Assembly: GCF_000337835.1 (NCBI RefSeq)
Contig: NZ_AOLM01000012.1
Span: 118,356-182,355 of the forward strand
Source: Haloferax sulfurifontis ATCC BAA-897
GTDB lineage: Archaea; Halobacteriota; Halobacteria; Halobacteriales; Haloferacaceae
Direction: 5' to 3'
Length of the DNA stretch: 64,000 nt
The notes under the pieces were generated by a model. That model worked only from the letters and a program-made list of their open reading frames with translations, was not told the DNA's origin and made no database searches. Both the position numbers and the translations under genes were made by a program. The stretch's first letter is position 1. Each line of letters begins with the position of its first letter. Below, piece after piece: positions 17,248-26,012 of the stretch.

Positions 17248-18585
17248 ATGACCGAACGTGAAACGTGGGCAACCAGGGCAGGGTTCATCCTCGCGGCCGT
17301 CGGCAGTGCGGTCGGCCTCGGGAACATCTGGCAGTTCCCGTTCAAGACCGCCGAGTTCGGCGGCGCCTCCTTCCTGATCGTCTACATCGTCGCGGCGCTC
17401 GGCATCGGCCTCCCGGCCATCCTCGCCGAGTTCGTCATCGGACGCAAAGCCAACCTGAACACCATCAGCGCCTTCGAGAAACTCGGCTACAAGGAGTGGC
17501 GCGTCGTCGGCGCTATCGGCCTGTTCACCGGCTTCTGGATTCTGTCGTACTACAGCGTCGTCGGCGGCTGGGTCCTCCGGTACATCGGCGGGAGCCTGAC
17601 GGGCGCGTACTTCGCCGCCCCCGCGGAGTACTTCGGTCAGGTGTCCGCCGGGATGGACGCGCTCGCGCTCCACGCCGTCTTCATGGCGCTCGTCGTCGGC
17701 ATCGTCGCCGCGGGCATCGAAGACGGCATCGAGAAGGCGACGAAGCTGATGGTGCCGAGCATCGTCGTCATCCTCGGCGCGCTCGCCGTCTTCGCCTTCA
17801 CGCTCCCCGGCGCGTCGGCGGGCTACGCGTACTTCCTCTCGCCCGACTTCAACGCGTTGTCGGAGAACTTCGCCGAAATCGTCCCCTTCGCTGTCGGCCA
17901 GGCGTTCTTCTCGCTGTCGCTCGGCATGGGCGCGATGATTACCTACGCCTCCTACATCGACGGCGACCAGAGCCTGTTCGGCGACGGTATCACCATCGTC
18001 TTCCTGAACAGCTTCGTCGGCATCCTCGCCGGGCTCGTCGTCCTCCCGCTCCTGTTCGCGCAGGGCATCGACCCCAACACGAGCGGGGCGGGCGCGGTGT
18101 TCATCAGCGTCGCCGGCGCGTTCGGCGACATCCCCGGCGGCCAGATAGTCGGCCTCGTCTTCTTCGCGGTCGTGCTCATCGCGGCGCTCTCGTCGGCGAT
18201 TAGCCTGCTCGAAGTCGTCGTCTCGTGGGCCATCGACAACTACGACGTGTCCCGCCCGCAGATGGCCGTCGGCCTCGGCGGCGTCATCTTCCTGCTCGGC
18301 GTCCCCTCGGCCATCGACACCGCGTGGCTCGGCTGGTTCGACACGCTCGCCTACCAACTTCTCCTCCCGCTTTCGGTCCTCGGCATCCTCGTCTTCGCGG
18401 CGTGGGTCTACGGCGCGCCCGCCATCGACGAACTGATGAAGGGGAGCGGACTCGGCGAGGGCGTCGGCCTGACGTGGCTCTGGCTCGCCCGCACGCTCGT
18501 TATCGTCGCCGTCGTGGCGACGCTCGCCCTCGGCCTCCAGACGCTGTTCCTCGGCGAGAGCCCGGCTATCATCCCGCCCCTCTGA
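17248..18585 (+). CDS. Sodium-dependent NSS-family transporter, copy 1
   Basis: This 445-residue integral membrane protein of the neurotransmitter:sodium symporter (LeuT-fold) family probably imports an amino acid with Na+. The signature GSAVGLGNIWQFPF lies at about residues 16-29, followed by about eleven hydrophobic helices, with SLGMGAMITYASY in the TM6-7 region. The start ATG at 17248 is preferred over a GTG at 17239; CATTTATCA lies about 30 bp upstream. A paralogue follows 172 bp downstream on the same strand. The substrate cannot be read from sequence. Confidence 0.9.
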   Translation: MTERETWATRAGFILAAVGSAVGLGNIWQFPFKTAEFGGASFLIVYIVAALGIGLPAILAEFVIGRKANLNTISAFEKLGYKEWRVVGAIGLFTGFWILSYYSVVGGWVLRYIGGSLTGAYFAAPAEYFGQVSAGMDALALHAVFMALVVGIVAAGIEDGIEKATKLMVPSIVVILGALAVFAFTLPGASAGYAYFLSPDFNALSENFAEIVPFAVGQAFFSLSLGMGAMITYASYIDGDQSLFGDGITIVFLNSFVGILAGLVVLPLLFAQGIDPNTSGAGAVFISVAGAFGDIPGGQIVGLVFFAVVLIAALSSAISLLEVVVSWAIDNYDVSRPQMAVGLGGVIFLLGVPSAIDTAWLGWFDTLAYQLLLPLSVLGILVFAAWVYGAPAIDELMKGSGLGEGVGLTWLWLARTLVIVAVVATLALGLQTLFLGESPAIIPPL

Positions 18586-18757
18586 GGCGGCTGACGGTCC
18601 CGCTTTTCGAGCGGTTAGGAATCATCGGTAGCGACGCGTATTCTCCGACTATTCAACGGCAATTTTCACGCGTAGACCACTCAAAACCGTTAAATTTCTC
18701 CGATGACGTATCGTCGGTCCGAAAGCCCTTTTACCGGTGGACTGGCAATGGGTGGCA

Positions 18758-20176
18758 ATGACACGAGAAACATGGGCAACACGGCTCGGGTTCATCCTCG
18801 CGGCCGTCGGTAGCGCGGTCGGCCTCGGGAACATCTGGCGGTTCCCGTGGCAGACCGCAGAAAACGGCGGTAGCGCGTTCCTCGTCGTGTACCTCGGCAT
18901 CGTCCTCCTCGTCGGCGTCCCCGGACTGCTCGGCGAGTTCGTCATCGGCCGCCGCGCGAAGAAGTCGCCGGTCGGCGCGCTTCGGGACCTCTCGGGGTCG
19001 AACAAGTGGGGTATCGTCGGCGCGTTCTCGGTCGTCACCGGCATCTCGTTGCTCTCGTTCTACAGCGTCGTCGGCGGGTGGATTCTCCGCTATCTCCTCG
19101 AAAGCGGGGCCGCGGTCGTCGGCGGGAGTCCCGCGTACTTCACGAATCCGGGCCAGTACTTCGGCGGCGTCTCCGCCGGCGTCGACGCGGCGCTCTACCA
19201 TCTCCTGTTTCTCGGCCTGACCGCGCTCATCGTCTTCGCGGGCGTCCGCAAGGGCATCGAACTCGGCACGAAGGTCATGATGCCCGCCGTGCTCGTCCTC
19301 CTCGTCGGTCTCGCCGGCTGGGCCGCGACCCAGCCCAACGCGGCCGCGGGCTACGCCTTCTTCCTCCGGTTCGACCCCTCGGTCATCTCCGAGAACTTCT
19401 TCGCCATCCTCGGTCCCGCCGCCGGGCAGGCGCTTTTCACCCTCTCGCTCGGCGCGGGCACGATGATAACGTACTCCTCGTACCTCGGCGAGGACCGCTC
19501 GCTTCCCTTCGACGGGAGCGCCATCGCCATCCTCAACACGGCGGTCGGCGTCATCACCGGCCTCGTCGTCTTCCCGCTTCTGTTCTCGCAGGGCATCAAC
19601 CCGACCGAGACCGGCACCGGGCCGGGCGCGCTGTTCGTCGGCCTCGCCGGAGCGTTCTCGCAACTCCCCGCGGGGACGCTCATCGCCACCGCGTTCTTCG
19701 CCGTCGTGACGCTCGCGGCGCTGTCGAGTTCCATCAGCATGCTCGAAATCCCCGTCGCGTTCCTCGTCGACGAGTACGGCGTCTCCCGCGGACGCGCCGT
19801 GTCCGGGATGACCGCGTTCGTCGCCGTCACCGGGACCGTCTGCGCGTTCAACCCGGCCGTCTTCGGCTTCGTCGCCGGGCCGCTCGTGAACGTCCTCCTG
19901 ACCGCCGGCCTCGCCGCGTTCCTCCTGTTCGTCGGCTGGGTCATGGGCCGCGAGGCGCTCGAAGAGTTCGCCGCGGGCGCGGGCGACTTCGGGAAGTCCC
20001 TCGGCACGCCGTGGCTCTTCGCCGTCGGCGTCGTCCTCCCGCTGTTCCTCGTGTTCACGCTCCTCACGCACTTCGGCGTGGACACGACCATCGGCTTCTG
20101 GCCGACCGTCGCCGTCGCCGTCGTCGCGTCCGCCGCCGCCTTCTTCGGGCTTCGACAGCCCGACTCGGTCGTCTGA
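18758..20176 (+). CDS. Sodium-dependent NSS-family transporter, copy 2
   Basis: This 472-residue paralogue of the preceding gene has GSAVGLGNIWRFPWQTAENGG at the N-terminus and SLGAGTMITYSSY in the core. The Trp-Arg variant of TM1 is the commoner form in bacterial NSS proteins. CCCTTTTACC at about 18724-18733 is a TATA-like box about 27 bp before ATG 18758, so this copy has its own promoter and the upstream GTG at 18737 is unlikely to be used. The two copies differ enough in TM1 and loops to have different substrates (inference). Confidence 0.9.
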   Translation: MTRETWATRLGFILAAVGSAVGLGNIWRFPWQTAENGGSAFLVVYLGIVLLVGVPGLLGEFVIGRRAKKSPVGALRDLSGSNKWGIVGAFSVVTGISLLSFYSVVGGWILRYLLESGAAVVGGSPAYFTNPGQYFGGVSAGVDAALYHLLFLGLTALIVFAGVRKGIELGTKVMMPAVLVLLVGLAGWAATQPNAAAGYAFFLRFDPSVISENFFAILGPAAGQALFTLSLGAGTMITYSSYLGEDRSLPFDGSAIAILNTAVGVITGLVVFPLLFSQGINPTETGTGPGALFVGLAGAFSQLPAGTLIATAFFAVVTLAALSSSISMLEIPVAFLVDEYGVSRGRAVSGMTAFVAVTGTVCAFNPAVFGFVAGPLVNVLLTAGLAAFLLFVGWVMGREALEEFAAGAGDFGKSLGTPWLFAVGVVLPLFLVFTLLTHFGVDTTIGFWPTVAVAVVASAAAFFGLRQPDSVV

Positions 20177-20303
20177 GCGGCGACCCCCCCGCGTTCGGGC
20201 GGTGACTCGACGCCGTTTCCGCTGTTTCCTCCGTTTTCGACTGACGCGACCGCGAGGAGTGACCCGCACCGCGGCGTAACTGTGATGATTGTTCCATCTA
20301 TTA

Positions 20304-20319
20304 TTCGACAACTGTCGAA
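20304..20319. promoter_or_regulatory. Palindrome upstream of pccB
   Basis: TTCGACA-AC-TGTCGAA is a perfect 7-bp inverted repeat with a 2-nt spacer, next to an AT-rich TCTATTATT patch that may be the pccB TATA box. It lies about 80 bp before the gene and is a candidate operator. Confidence 0.45.
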
Positions 20320-20396
20320 GTAAGGGTTGCCGGATTGCGGAACTCCTTTGACCGAGGACTGCGGACCGATGTTTCAATGAGCGAAGGTGGTCTGGC

Positions 20397-21947
20397 ATGA
20401 CGATGGAAGACCGGATCGACGAACTCCGCGAGAAGCGCGAGGAAGCCCTGAAGGGCGGCGGCGAGGACCGAATCGCCTCCCAGCACGACAAGGGCAAGAT
20501 GACCGCCCGCGAGCGCATCGACTACTTCCTCGACGACGGCACCTTCCGCGAGTTCGACCAGTTCCGGACCCACCGAAACCACAAGTTCGGCATGGAGGAG
20601 ACGAAGCTCCCCGGCGACGGCGTCATCACCGGCTACGGCGAGGTCGACGGCCGAACCGTCTTCGTCTTCGCCCACGACTTCACCGTCTTCGGCGGCTCGC
20701 TCGGCGAGGTGTTCGCCGAGAAGGTCTGTAAGGTGATGGACAAGGCGATGGAGGTCGGCGCGCCCGTCGTCGGCCTCAACGACTCCGCGGGCGCGCGGAT
20801 TCAGGAGGGCGTCCAGTCGCTCGGCGGCTTCGGCGAAATCTTCCGCCGCAACACCGAGGCGTCGGGCGTCATCCCGCAGATTTCGGCCATCATGGGCCCC
20901 TGCGCGGGCGGCGCGGTGTACTCCCCCGCGCTGACGGACTTCACCTTCATGGTCCGCGACACGAGCCACATGTTCATCACCGGCCCGGACGTCATCAAGA
21001 CGGTCACCGGCGAGGAGGTCACCTTCGACGAACTCGGCGGCGCGACGACCCACACCTCGACAAGCGGGGTCGCCCACTTCGCCACCGACACCGAGGAACA
21101 GGCGCTCGACGACATCCGCCACCTGCTTTCGTACCTCCCGCAGAACAACGTCGAGGACCCACCGCGCGTCGAGCCGTGGGACGACCCCGAGCGCGTCGAC
21201 GACGACCTCGCCGAGGTCGTGCCCGACCAGCCGCGCAAGCCCTACGACATCCACGACGTGCTCGACGGCGTCCTCGACGAGGGCTCCTTCTTCGGCGTCC
21301 AAGAGGACTTCGCGAAGAACATCGTCGTCGGCTTCGGTCGCCTCGACGGCCGCTCGGTCGGCATCGTCGCAAACCAGCCCCGCGTGAACGCCGGCACCCT
21401 CAACATCGAGGCCTCCGAGAAGGGCGCGCGCTTCATCCGCTTTTGCGACTCCTTCAACATCCCCATCCTCTCGTTCGTGGACGTGCCCGGCTTCCTGCCC
21501 GGCACCGACCAGGAACACAACGGCATCATCCGCCACGGCGCGAAGCTCCTCTATGCCTACTCCGAGGCGACGGTCCCCCTCATGACCGTCATCACGCGCA
21601 AGGCCTACGGCGGCGCGTACGACGTGATGGCCTCGAAACACCTCGGCGCGGACGTGAACTACGCGTGGCCGACCGCCGAAATCGCCGTGATGGGCCCGCA
21701 GGGCGCGGTCAACATCCTCTACCGCGACGAACTCGACGCCGCGGACGACCCCGACGCCCGCCGCGACGAACTCATCGAGGAGTACCGCGAGGAGTTCGCC
21801 AACCCCTACACCGCCGCGGACCGCGGCTTCATCGACGACGTCATCGAACCCGGCGAGACCCGCGAGCGGCTCATCTCGGACCTTCGGATGCTGAACTCCA
21901 AGCGCAAGTCCCAACCCGATAAGAAACACGGCAACATCCCGCTATGA
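20397..21947 (+). CDS. pccB: Propionyl-CoA/acetyl-CoA carboxylase carboxyltransferase subunit
   Basis: It transfers the carboxyl group from carboxybiotin to propionyl-CoA (or acetyl-CoA). The 516-residue protein shows both crotonase-like halves: N-terminal [30 protein letters not shown] and [12 protein letters not shown], then C-terminal [27 protein letters not shown] and [11 protein letters not shown]. Its stop overlaps pccX (ATGA). The biotin carboxylase subunit is encoded about 11 kb away, at 32946-34745. In Haloferax the enzyme feeds propionyl-CoA into methylmalonyl-CoA. Confidence 0.94.
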   Translation: MTMEDRIDELREKREEALKGGGEDRIASQHDKGKMTARERIDYFLDDGTFREFDQFRTHRNHKFGMEETKLPGDGVITGYGEVDGRTVFVFAHDFTVFGGSLGEVFAEKVCKVMDKAMEVGAPVVGLNDSAGARIQEGVQSLGGFGEIFRRNTEASGVIPQISAIMGPCAGGAVYSPALTDFTFMVRDTSHMFITGPDVIKTVTGEEVTFDELGGATTHTSTSGVAHFATDTEEQALDDIRHLLSYLPQNNVEDPPRVEPWDDPERVDDDLAEVVPDQPRKPYDIHDVLDGVLDEGSFFGVQEDFAKNIVVGFGRLDGRSVGIVANQPRVNAGTLNIEASEKGARFIRFCDSFNIPILSFVDVPGFLPGTDQEHNGIIRHGAKLLYAYSEATVPLMTVITRKAYGGAYDVMASKHLGADVNYAWPTAEIAVMGPQGAVNILYRDELDAADDPDARRDELIEEYREEFANPYTAADRGFIDDVIEPGETRERLISDLRMLNSKRKSQPDKKHGNIPL

Positions 21948-22213
21948 GCGGCGAACTGCTGTCTGGGCTGTCGATTCCGGACGACGCCGACGCCGAGGAG
22001 GCCGCCGCCATCGCCGCCGCCGTCGGCGCGCACCTCCACGACCAGTCGGTCGCCGCGGCCGCCGCGGCCGCAGACGACGACGAGGAGACGTGGAACGAAA
22101 AGCGCTGGCGGTACGCCGGCCGCCTCGAATCGGTCACGGGCTGTGGCCGCCGCGTCCCCTCCGGCGCGCCGACCGACGCGTGGGCCGCCTCGGGCCGCGT
22201 CGACCGGTTCTAA
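21944..22213 (+). CDS. pccX: Small third subunit of propionyl-CoA carboxylase (PccX-like)
   Basis: This 89-residue protein has an Ala- and acid-rich N-terminal half ([17 protein letters not shown]) and a basic-aromatic patch [13 protein letters not shown], the layout of the small extra subunit reported for H. mediterranei propionyl-CoA carboxylase. Its ATG overlaps the pccB stop, as expected for a stoichiometric subunit. The closest functional analogue is the epsilon subunit of actinobacterial acyl-CoA carboxylases, which also has a W-rearranged tail. The assignment rests on position and composition. Confidence 0.8.
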   Translation: MSGELLSGLSIPDDADAEEAAAIAAAVGAHLHDQSVAAAAAAADDDEETWNEKRWRYAGRLESVTGCGRRVPSGAPTDAWAASGRVDRF

Positions 22214-22276
22214 ATCGGGGGTCTGCGGTTTCACGACAGAACGATCACATTCTCGCCCGGCGTCAGTCGGTCCAAT

Positions 22277-22579
22277 ATGGTCCAATCCGCGCTCGTCTGG
22301 CTGTTTCTCAACGCCGTCCTCGCCGGGTTCGCCGCCGTCGCGGTCGCAGTACACTACGCCGACGAGCGCGAACCCGACTTCGTCTCCGCGGCGCTCGCCG
22401 CCGTCTTCGTCGGGATCTGCGTCGAACTCGGGATGGCAAACGGCTACATTCCCGATAGCGCGCTCTCGACTGCCGTCGTCGGGGTCTGCATCGTCGTCGC
22501 CCTCGTCTCGCTCGCGCTCGGTGTGAAACGGGACCAGACGGCGTTTCAGGCGTTTCGCGGGGGCGCTCGGTCTCGGTAG
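22277..22579 (+). CDS. Small three-helix membrane protein, 100 aa
   Basis: Three hydrophobic segments are visible at about residues 7-26, 38-56 and 64-84, with a short basic C-terminal tail (RDQTAFQAFRGGARSR). The start ATG follows pccX by 63 bp. I do not recognise a family. It ends 36 bp before the convergent phosphodiesterase gene. Confidence 0.65.
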   Translation: MVQSALVWLFLNAVLAGFAAVAVAVHYADEREPDFVSAALAAVFVGICVELGMANGYIPDSALSTAVVGVCIVVALVSLALGVKRDQTAFQAFRGGARSR

Positions 22580-22615
22580 TTGGCAGTCAGTAGCCGGCAG
22601 TCGGTGGCCCGTCGT

Positions 22616-23272
22616 TTACCCCGCGACTCCCGGGTCGTCGACGACGACGCCATCCACGCCGTACTCCCGGAGTCGCCGCGCGACTTCGCGGTCGGGGACC
22701 GTCCACGCGTTGACCTCGAAGCCGCGGTCGTGCGCCTCCTCGACCCGCGCCGACGAGAGCAGGTCGTAGTGCGGGTGGACGGCCGCGCAGTCGAGGTCGG
22801 CGGCGACCGCCAGCGACTCCGCCCAGTCGGCCGCGAAGAGGAACGCGACCGGGAGCGCGCTCGCCTCGCGCACCTCGCGGAGCGCCTCGGCGTCGAACGA
22901 CGAGACGAGTATCTCGTTTCCCGCGTCGGCGACGACGGCCGCGAGGTCGGCGGCGAGGCCGCTTTCTTTCAGTTCGACGTTGACCGCGACGCGGTCCGGG
23001 AGGACGTCGAACACCGCGGCGAGCGTCGGAACCGACTCCTCGGAGTCGCCGACCGTGAGTGCCTGCAACTCCGCGAGACTCGTGTCGGCGACGCGGCCGG
23101 GCGCGCCGGTCAGGCGGTCAAGCGTCTCGTCGTGGAAGACGACGAGTTCGCCGGAACCACAGCGCCGAACGTCGAGTTCGACCCAGTCGAGTCGTTTCGC
23201 GGCCGCCTCGAAGGCGGCGAGCGTGTTCTCGGGGGCGAGGGCGGGACAGCCGCGGTGACCGATGACGCGCAT
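22616..23272 (-). CDS. Glycerophosphodiester phosphodiesterase
   Basis: It hydrolyses glycerophosphodiesters to glycerol phosphate and an alcohol. The 218-residue TIM barrel has the catalytic HRG at the start (VIGHRGCPALAPENT), ELDVRR, the second His in VFHDETLDRLT and the metal-binding NVELK. The length is typical of a single-domain GDPD without a signal peptide, so it probably acts in the cytoplasm on archaeal lipid head groups or their breakdown products. Confidence 0.88.
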   Translation of the reverse strand: MRVIGHRGCPALAPENTLAAFEAAAKRLDWVELDVRRCGSGELVVFHDETLDRLTGAPGRVADTSLAELQALTVGDSEESVPTLAAVFDVLPDRVAVNVELKESGLAADLAAVVADAGNEILVSSFDAEALREVREASALPVAFLFAADWAESLAVAADLDCAAVHPHYDLLSSARVEEAHDRGFEVNAWTVPDREVARRLREYGVDGVVVDDPGVAG

Positions 23273-23476
23273 GCTGGTGCATCGCGGGAGGGCGGCCTAA
23301 ACGCTTCCTCCGGACCGGTCGAAAGCCCTCGGGAGGGGTTCGTTCGGGTATAGTGTACTGGGAACCGACGCGTGCGGGCCCACGCGCCCGCGGCTCCCGG
23401 ACGCGAGCGGACCGGCGCGGCCGCTCCGCGCGGGCTGGAGAAGATGTGTTCGCAGAGAGAATCGACTGACTCGAAC

Positions 23477-23665
23477 TTACGCGCCCTGGCCGCCCTTCTT
23501 GCGCGTGATGTAGCCGGCGATGCGGTTGCGGACGCCCTTCGACTCGACCGTGGTCAGTTCCTCGACGCTGTCCTTGTTCGTCTCGAAGTCCGTGTTGAAC
23601 GCCTGCGGGTATCGCTCCAGCAGGATGTTACCAAGCTGCTTGACGTACTTGGGCTTGATTGCCAT
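23477..23665 (-). CDS. rps17e: Ribosomal protein S17e (eS17)
   Basis: The 62-residue small-subunit protein begins MAIKPKYVKQLGNILLERYPQ and shows NKDSVEELTTVESKGVRNRIAGYITR, the archaeal and eukaryotic S17e hallmark. It follows the cofD-TIM-CitG-DUF447 operon by 24 bp and is probably co-transcribed with it, tying that cofactor cluster to a growth-regulated ribosomal gene. Confidence 0.96.
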   Translation of the reverse strand: MAIKPKYVKQLGNILLERYPQAFNTDFETNKDSVEELTTVESKGVRNRIAGYITRKKGGQGA

Positions 23666-23689
23666 GTCGGAAGATTCCCCGGACGAACA

Positions 23690-24364
23690 CTAAAACGATT
23701 CGTTCCGTCTCGCGGCCGCCCGCTCGCGCCAGCCCGTCAACTCGTCGATTCGTTCGAACGCCTCGCGCTCTCTGTTCCCGCCGCATTTCTCGACCGTCTC
23801 GGCGAAGTAGTCGAGTCGGTCCAGCAGGTCGTCGGTGTCGAACGCCGGCACGTCGAGGCGCGAGGCCGCCACCGTCGCGTCGACGACCGCGCCGAAGCCG
23901 CGGTTGATGGTGAACGGTCGGCGTTGCTCGACCGCGGCATCGACGGGCCGGAGTTCCCATTCCTCCCACTCGGTCCCGCCGTCCTCGCCGGAATCGACCG
24001 CGGTTGCCTCGACTTCGGCCCACGCGTCGGCCGAGTCGAGGACCGGCGACTCCCGCTCGTAGATGGTCATCGCGGCCTCGACGAACGCCCGCGGGTCGGA
24101 GACGAACTGGACGACACCGCCGCCCTGTCGATGGAAGTTCCGACGGGTCCGGGTGTTGCCCCACGTCGTCGCGGTCGCCGGCGGTGGCGACCCGGAAGAC
24201 ACGCCGGCGGGAGCGTCGCCGGCCTCCGGCGCGTGGACGCCGAGCGCCGCGAAGTTCCATCGGTCGTTCGGCCCGAGCGTGGCGACGACCGTCTCGGTGA
24301 CGCCGCGGAGTTCGACGGGCCAGTCAACCGCGCTGTCGGGGCCGGGTTCGCGCTCGTCGCTCAC
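23690..24364 (-). CDS. DUF447 family protein
   Basis: This 224-residue protein of the archaeal DUF447 family is likely to have a flavin-binding split-barrel fold; the function is unknown. N-terminal GVTETVVATLGPNDRWNFAALGVH is followed by FVSDPRAFVEAAMTIYE and RPFTINRGFGAVVDATVAASRL, all family hallmarks. The start is a GTG at 24364 overlapping the stop of the CitG-like gene (GTGA). Its constant company with cofD and a CitG-like gene suggests a role in cofactor metabolism (inference). Confidence 0.8.
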   Translation of the reverse strand: MSDEREPGPDSAVDWPVELRGVTETVVATLGPNDRWNFAALGVHAPEAGDAPAGVSSGSPPPATATTWGNTRTRRNFHRQGGGVVQFVSDPRAFVEAAMTIYERESPVLDSADAWAEVEATAVDSGEDGGTEWEEWELRPVDAAVEQRRPFTINRGFGAVVDATVAASRLDVPAFDTDDLLDRLDYFAETVEKCGGNREREAFERIDELTGWRERAAARRNESF

Positions 24365-25221
24365 AGCGGCACCCCCCGCTCCAGCGCGACGAACGTCGCC
24401 GCGCAGGCGATGTCGGCGGTCGTCCCGGGGTTGATGCCCTCGGCGACGAACGCCTCGGCCAGTTCCTCGGCCTCGTCGGGGTCCGAGATGTCGGCCGCGC
24501 GGGCCATCACGTCGCGGGCGACGGCCTCGCCGTGATTCGTCGCCACGAGCGTGTCCGGTTCCTCCGCGAGCAGGTCGAGAAACGCGCGAGCGACGCGGTC
24601 GGTGACGGGGCCGTCGTCGGCGAGGATGGCCTCGGCCGCGCGGAAGGTCCGGGCGAAGCCGCCGGTCCACTCGCGGGCGTTGGCGTCGCGGTCGGCGCTC
24701 AGGTCCATCACGTCGGAGAGCGTGACTCCGCGCTCTCGGAGCGCCTCGGCGGCGTCGCCGCCGCGCCGAACGTCGAGGTCCGGGGCGTCCTCGGGAACCT
24801 CGCCGACGGCCACGTCGACGTGTTCGAACGCGCGGTAGAACCCGACCGCGTCGGCGACGGTGGTCGATTCGGCCACGTCGGTCGCGCCCGCGGGAGTGAG
24901 GTCGCGGTCGTCGTCCGCGGCGGCCCGGACGAGCGGCACGAGAAGCAGGAGACAGCCGAACTGGGTGTTGCCGCCGCCCTGTCGGCTCATCCCGGCGACC
25001 GCCGCCTCGAACGCCTCGCCGACCGACGCGCCCGATTCGGCCAGTTCGAGACCGGCCGCGGAGCCGACCGCGCCCGTGAGGAAGTGTTCGAAGTGCAGGT
25101 CAGAGAGGTCGCGCCGGCGGTCGACGTTGCCCGGCTTGGGCGTGCCCGCGACTTCGAGCAGGAGCGCGAGTTCGGCGTGGCGCGCGGGGCCGAACCCGCG
25201 GTCCGAGACGGGCGCGACCAT
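24361..25221 (-). CDS. CitG/MdcB-like triphosphoribosyl-dephospho-CoA synthase family protein
   Basis: Family members join ATP ribose to dephospho-CoA to make the prosthetic group of citrate lyase or malonate decarboxylase. The 286-residue protein shows LLLEVAGTPKPGNVDRRRDLSDLHFEHFL near residues 22-50 and GGGNTQFG near 91-98, then EGINPGTTADI at the end, all conserved in the family. No citrate lyase or malonate decarboxylase gene is nearby, so the archaeal protein probably performs a related transfer on another substrate. It overlaps both neighbours by one to four bases. Confidence 0.82.
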   Translation of the reverse strand: MVAPVSDRGFGPARHAELALLLEVAGTPKPGNVDRRRDLSDLHFEHFLTGAVGSAAGLELAESGASVGEAFEAAVAGMSRQGGGNTQFGCLLLLVPLVRAAADDDRDLTPAGATDVAESTTVADAVGFYRAFEHVDVAVGEVPEDAPDLDVRRGGDAAEALRERGVTLSDVMDLSADRDANAREWTGGFARTFRAAEAILADDGPVTDRVARAFLDLLAEEPDTLVATNHGEAVARDVMARAADISDPDEAEELAEAFVAEGINPGTTADIACAATFVALERGVPL

Positions 25222-26012
25222 CAGGCCGACACCCCGCCGTCGTCGCCCGACTCGGCGGCGTTCCCGCGTTCGGCGAACCAGTCGTCCACGGCGGTTCGGA
25301 CCCGGCGGAGGACCGTCTGATTGTCGCTCGGCCGCCCGACGCTCACCGCGTCGGCCCCGCAGTCGAGGTACTCGGTCGCCGTCTCGCGGTCGCGGACGCC
25401 GTTGTTGGCGACGAGAAAGAGGTCGGGCGCGGCGGCGGCCACGTCGGCAATCACGGCTTCGGAGTCCATCGCGTCGACGTGGAGCCAGTCGGCCCCCGAG
25501 TCGGCGAGCGTGACCGCGAGGCTCGGGAGGTCGACGCCGTCGATTTCGGCGCGGACTTTCGCGCCGACCGGCGCGTCCGACTCGGCGGCCGCGGCGACGT
25601 ACGCGGCCAGTCGGTCGGAATCGCGCAGGAGCGTCTCGCCACAGCCGACGGCGCAGAGTTCGTCCTGTCGGCAGTGGGCGTTTATCTCCACGCCAGCGCC
25701 GCGGTCGGCGCAGACGGCGGCGACCTCTCGAATCGGGTCGGCCGAGGTCGCTCTGACGTTGACGGCGACGAAGCGGTCTTCGCCGTCGAACCCGGCGAGG
25801 GAATCGAGTTGGTCGGACACGAAGGCGACCGGGTCGTCGGCGAGGAACTCCGAGCGCCCGCGGGCGACGAGGTCGCGGGCCGCCGCCTGCGAGGGCTCGT
25901 CGAGGGCGACGCCGCCGAGGAACGCCGCGCCGACGTGGGGGGCCGCGCCCTCGGCCCACGCGGCGTCGGACTCGCCGCTGAGGCTCGAAACGGCGACTCG
26001 CGGGGCGAACAT
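25221..26012 (-). CDS. TIM-barrel protein related to dihydrouridine synthases
   Basis: This 263-residue protein looks like an FMN-type TIM barrel: the C-terminal phosphate-site region is ANNGVRDRETATEYLDCGADAVSVGRPS. Central EINAHCRQDELCAVGCGETLLRD carries three closely spaced cysteines. It resembles the archaeal TIM-barrel group near tRNA-dihydrouridine synthases, but lacks a clear RNA-binding C-terminal domain, so a small-molecule substrate is more likely. The start [10 protein letters not shown] at 26012 overlaps the cofD stop by one base. Function unknown. Confidence 0.75.
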   Translation of the reverse strand: MFAPRVAVSSLSGESDAAWAEGAAPHVGAAFLGGVALDEPSQAAARDLVARGRSEFLADDPVAFVSDQLDSLAGFDGEDRFVAVNVRATSADPIREVAAVCADRGAGVEINAHCRQDELCAVGCGETLLRDSDRLAAYVAAAAESDAPVGAKVRAEIDGVDLPSLAVTLADSGADWLHVDAMDSEAVIADVAAAAPDLFLVANNGVRDRETATEYLDCGADAVSVGRPSDNQTVLRRVRTAVDDWFAERGNAAESGDDGGVSA

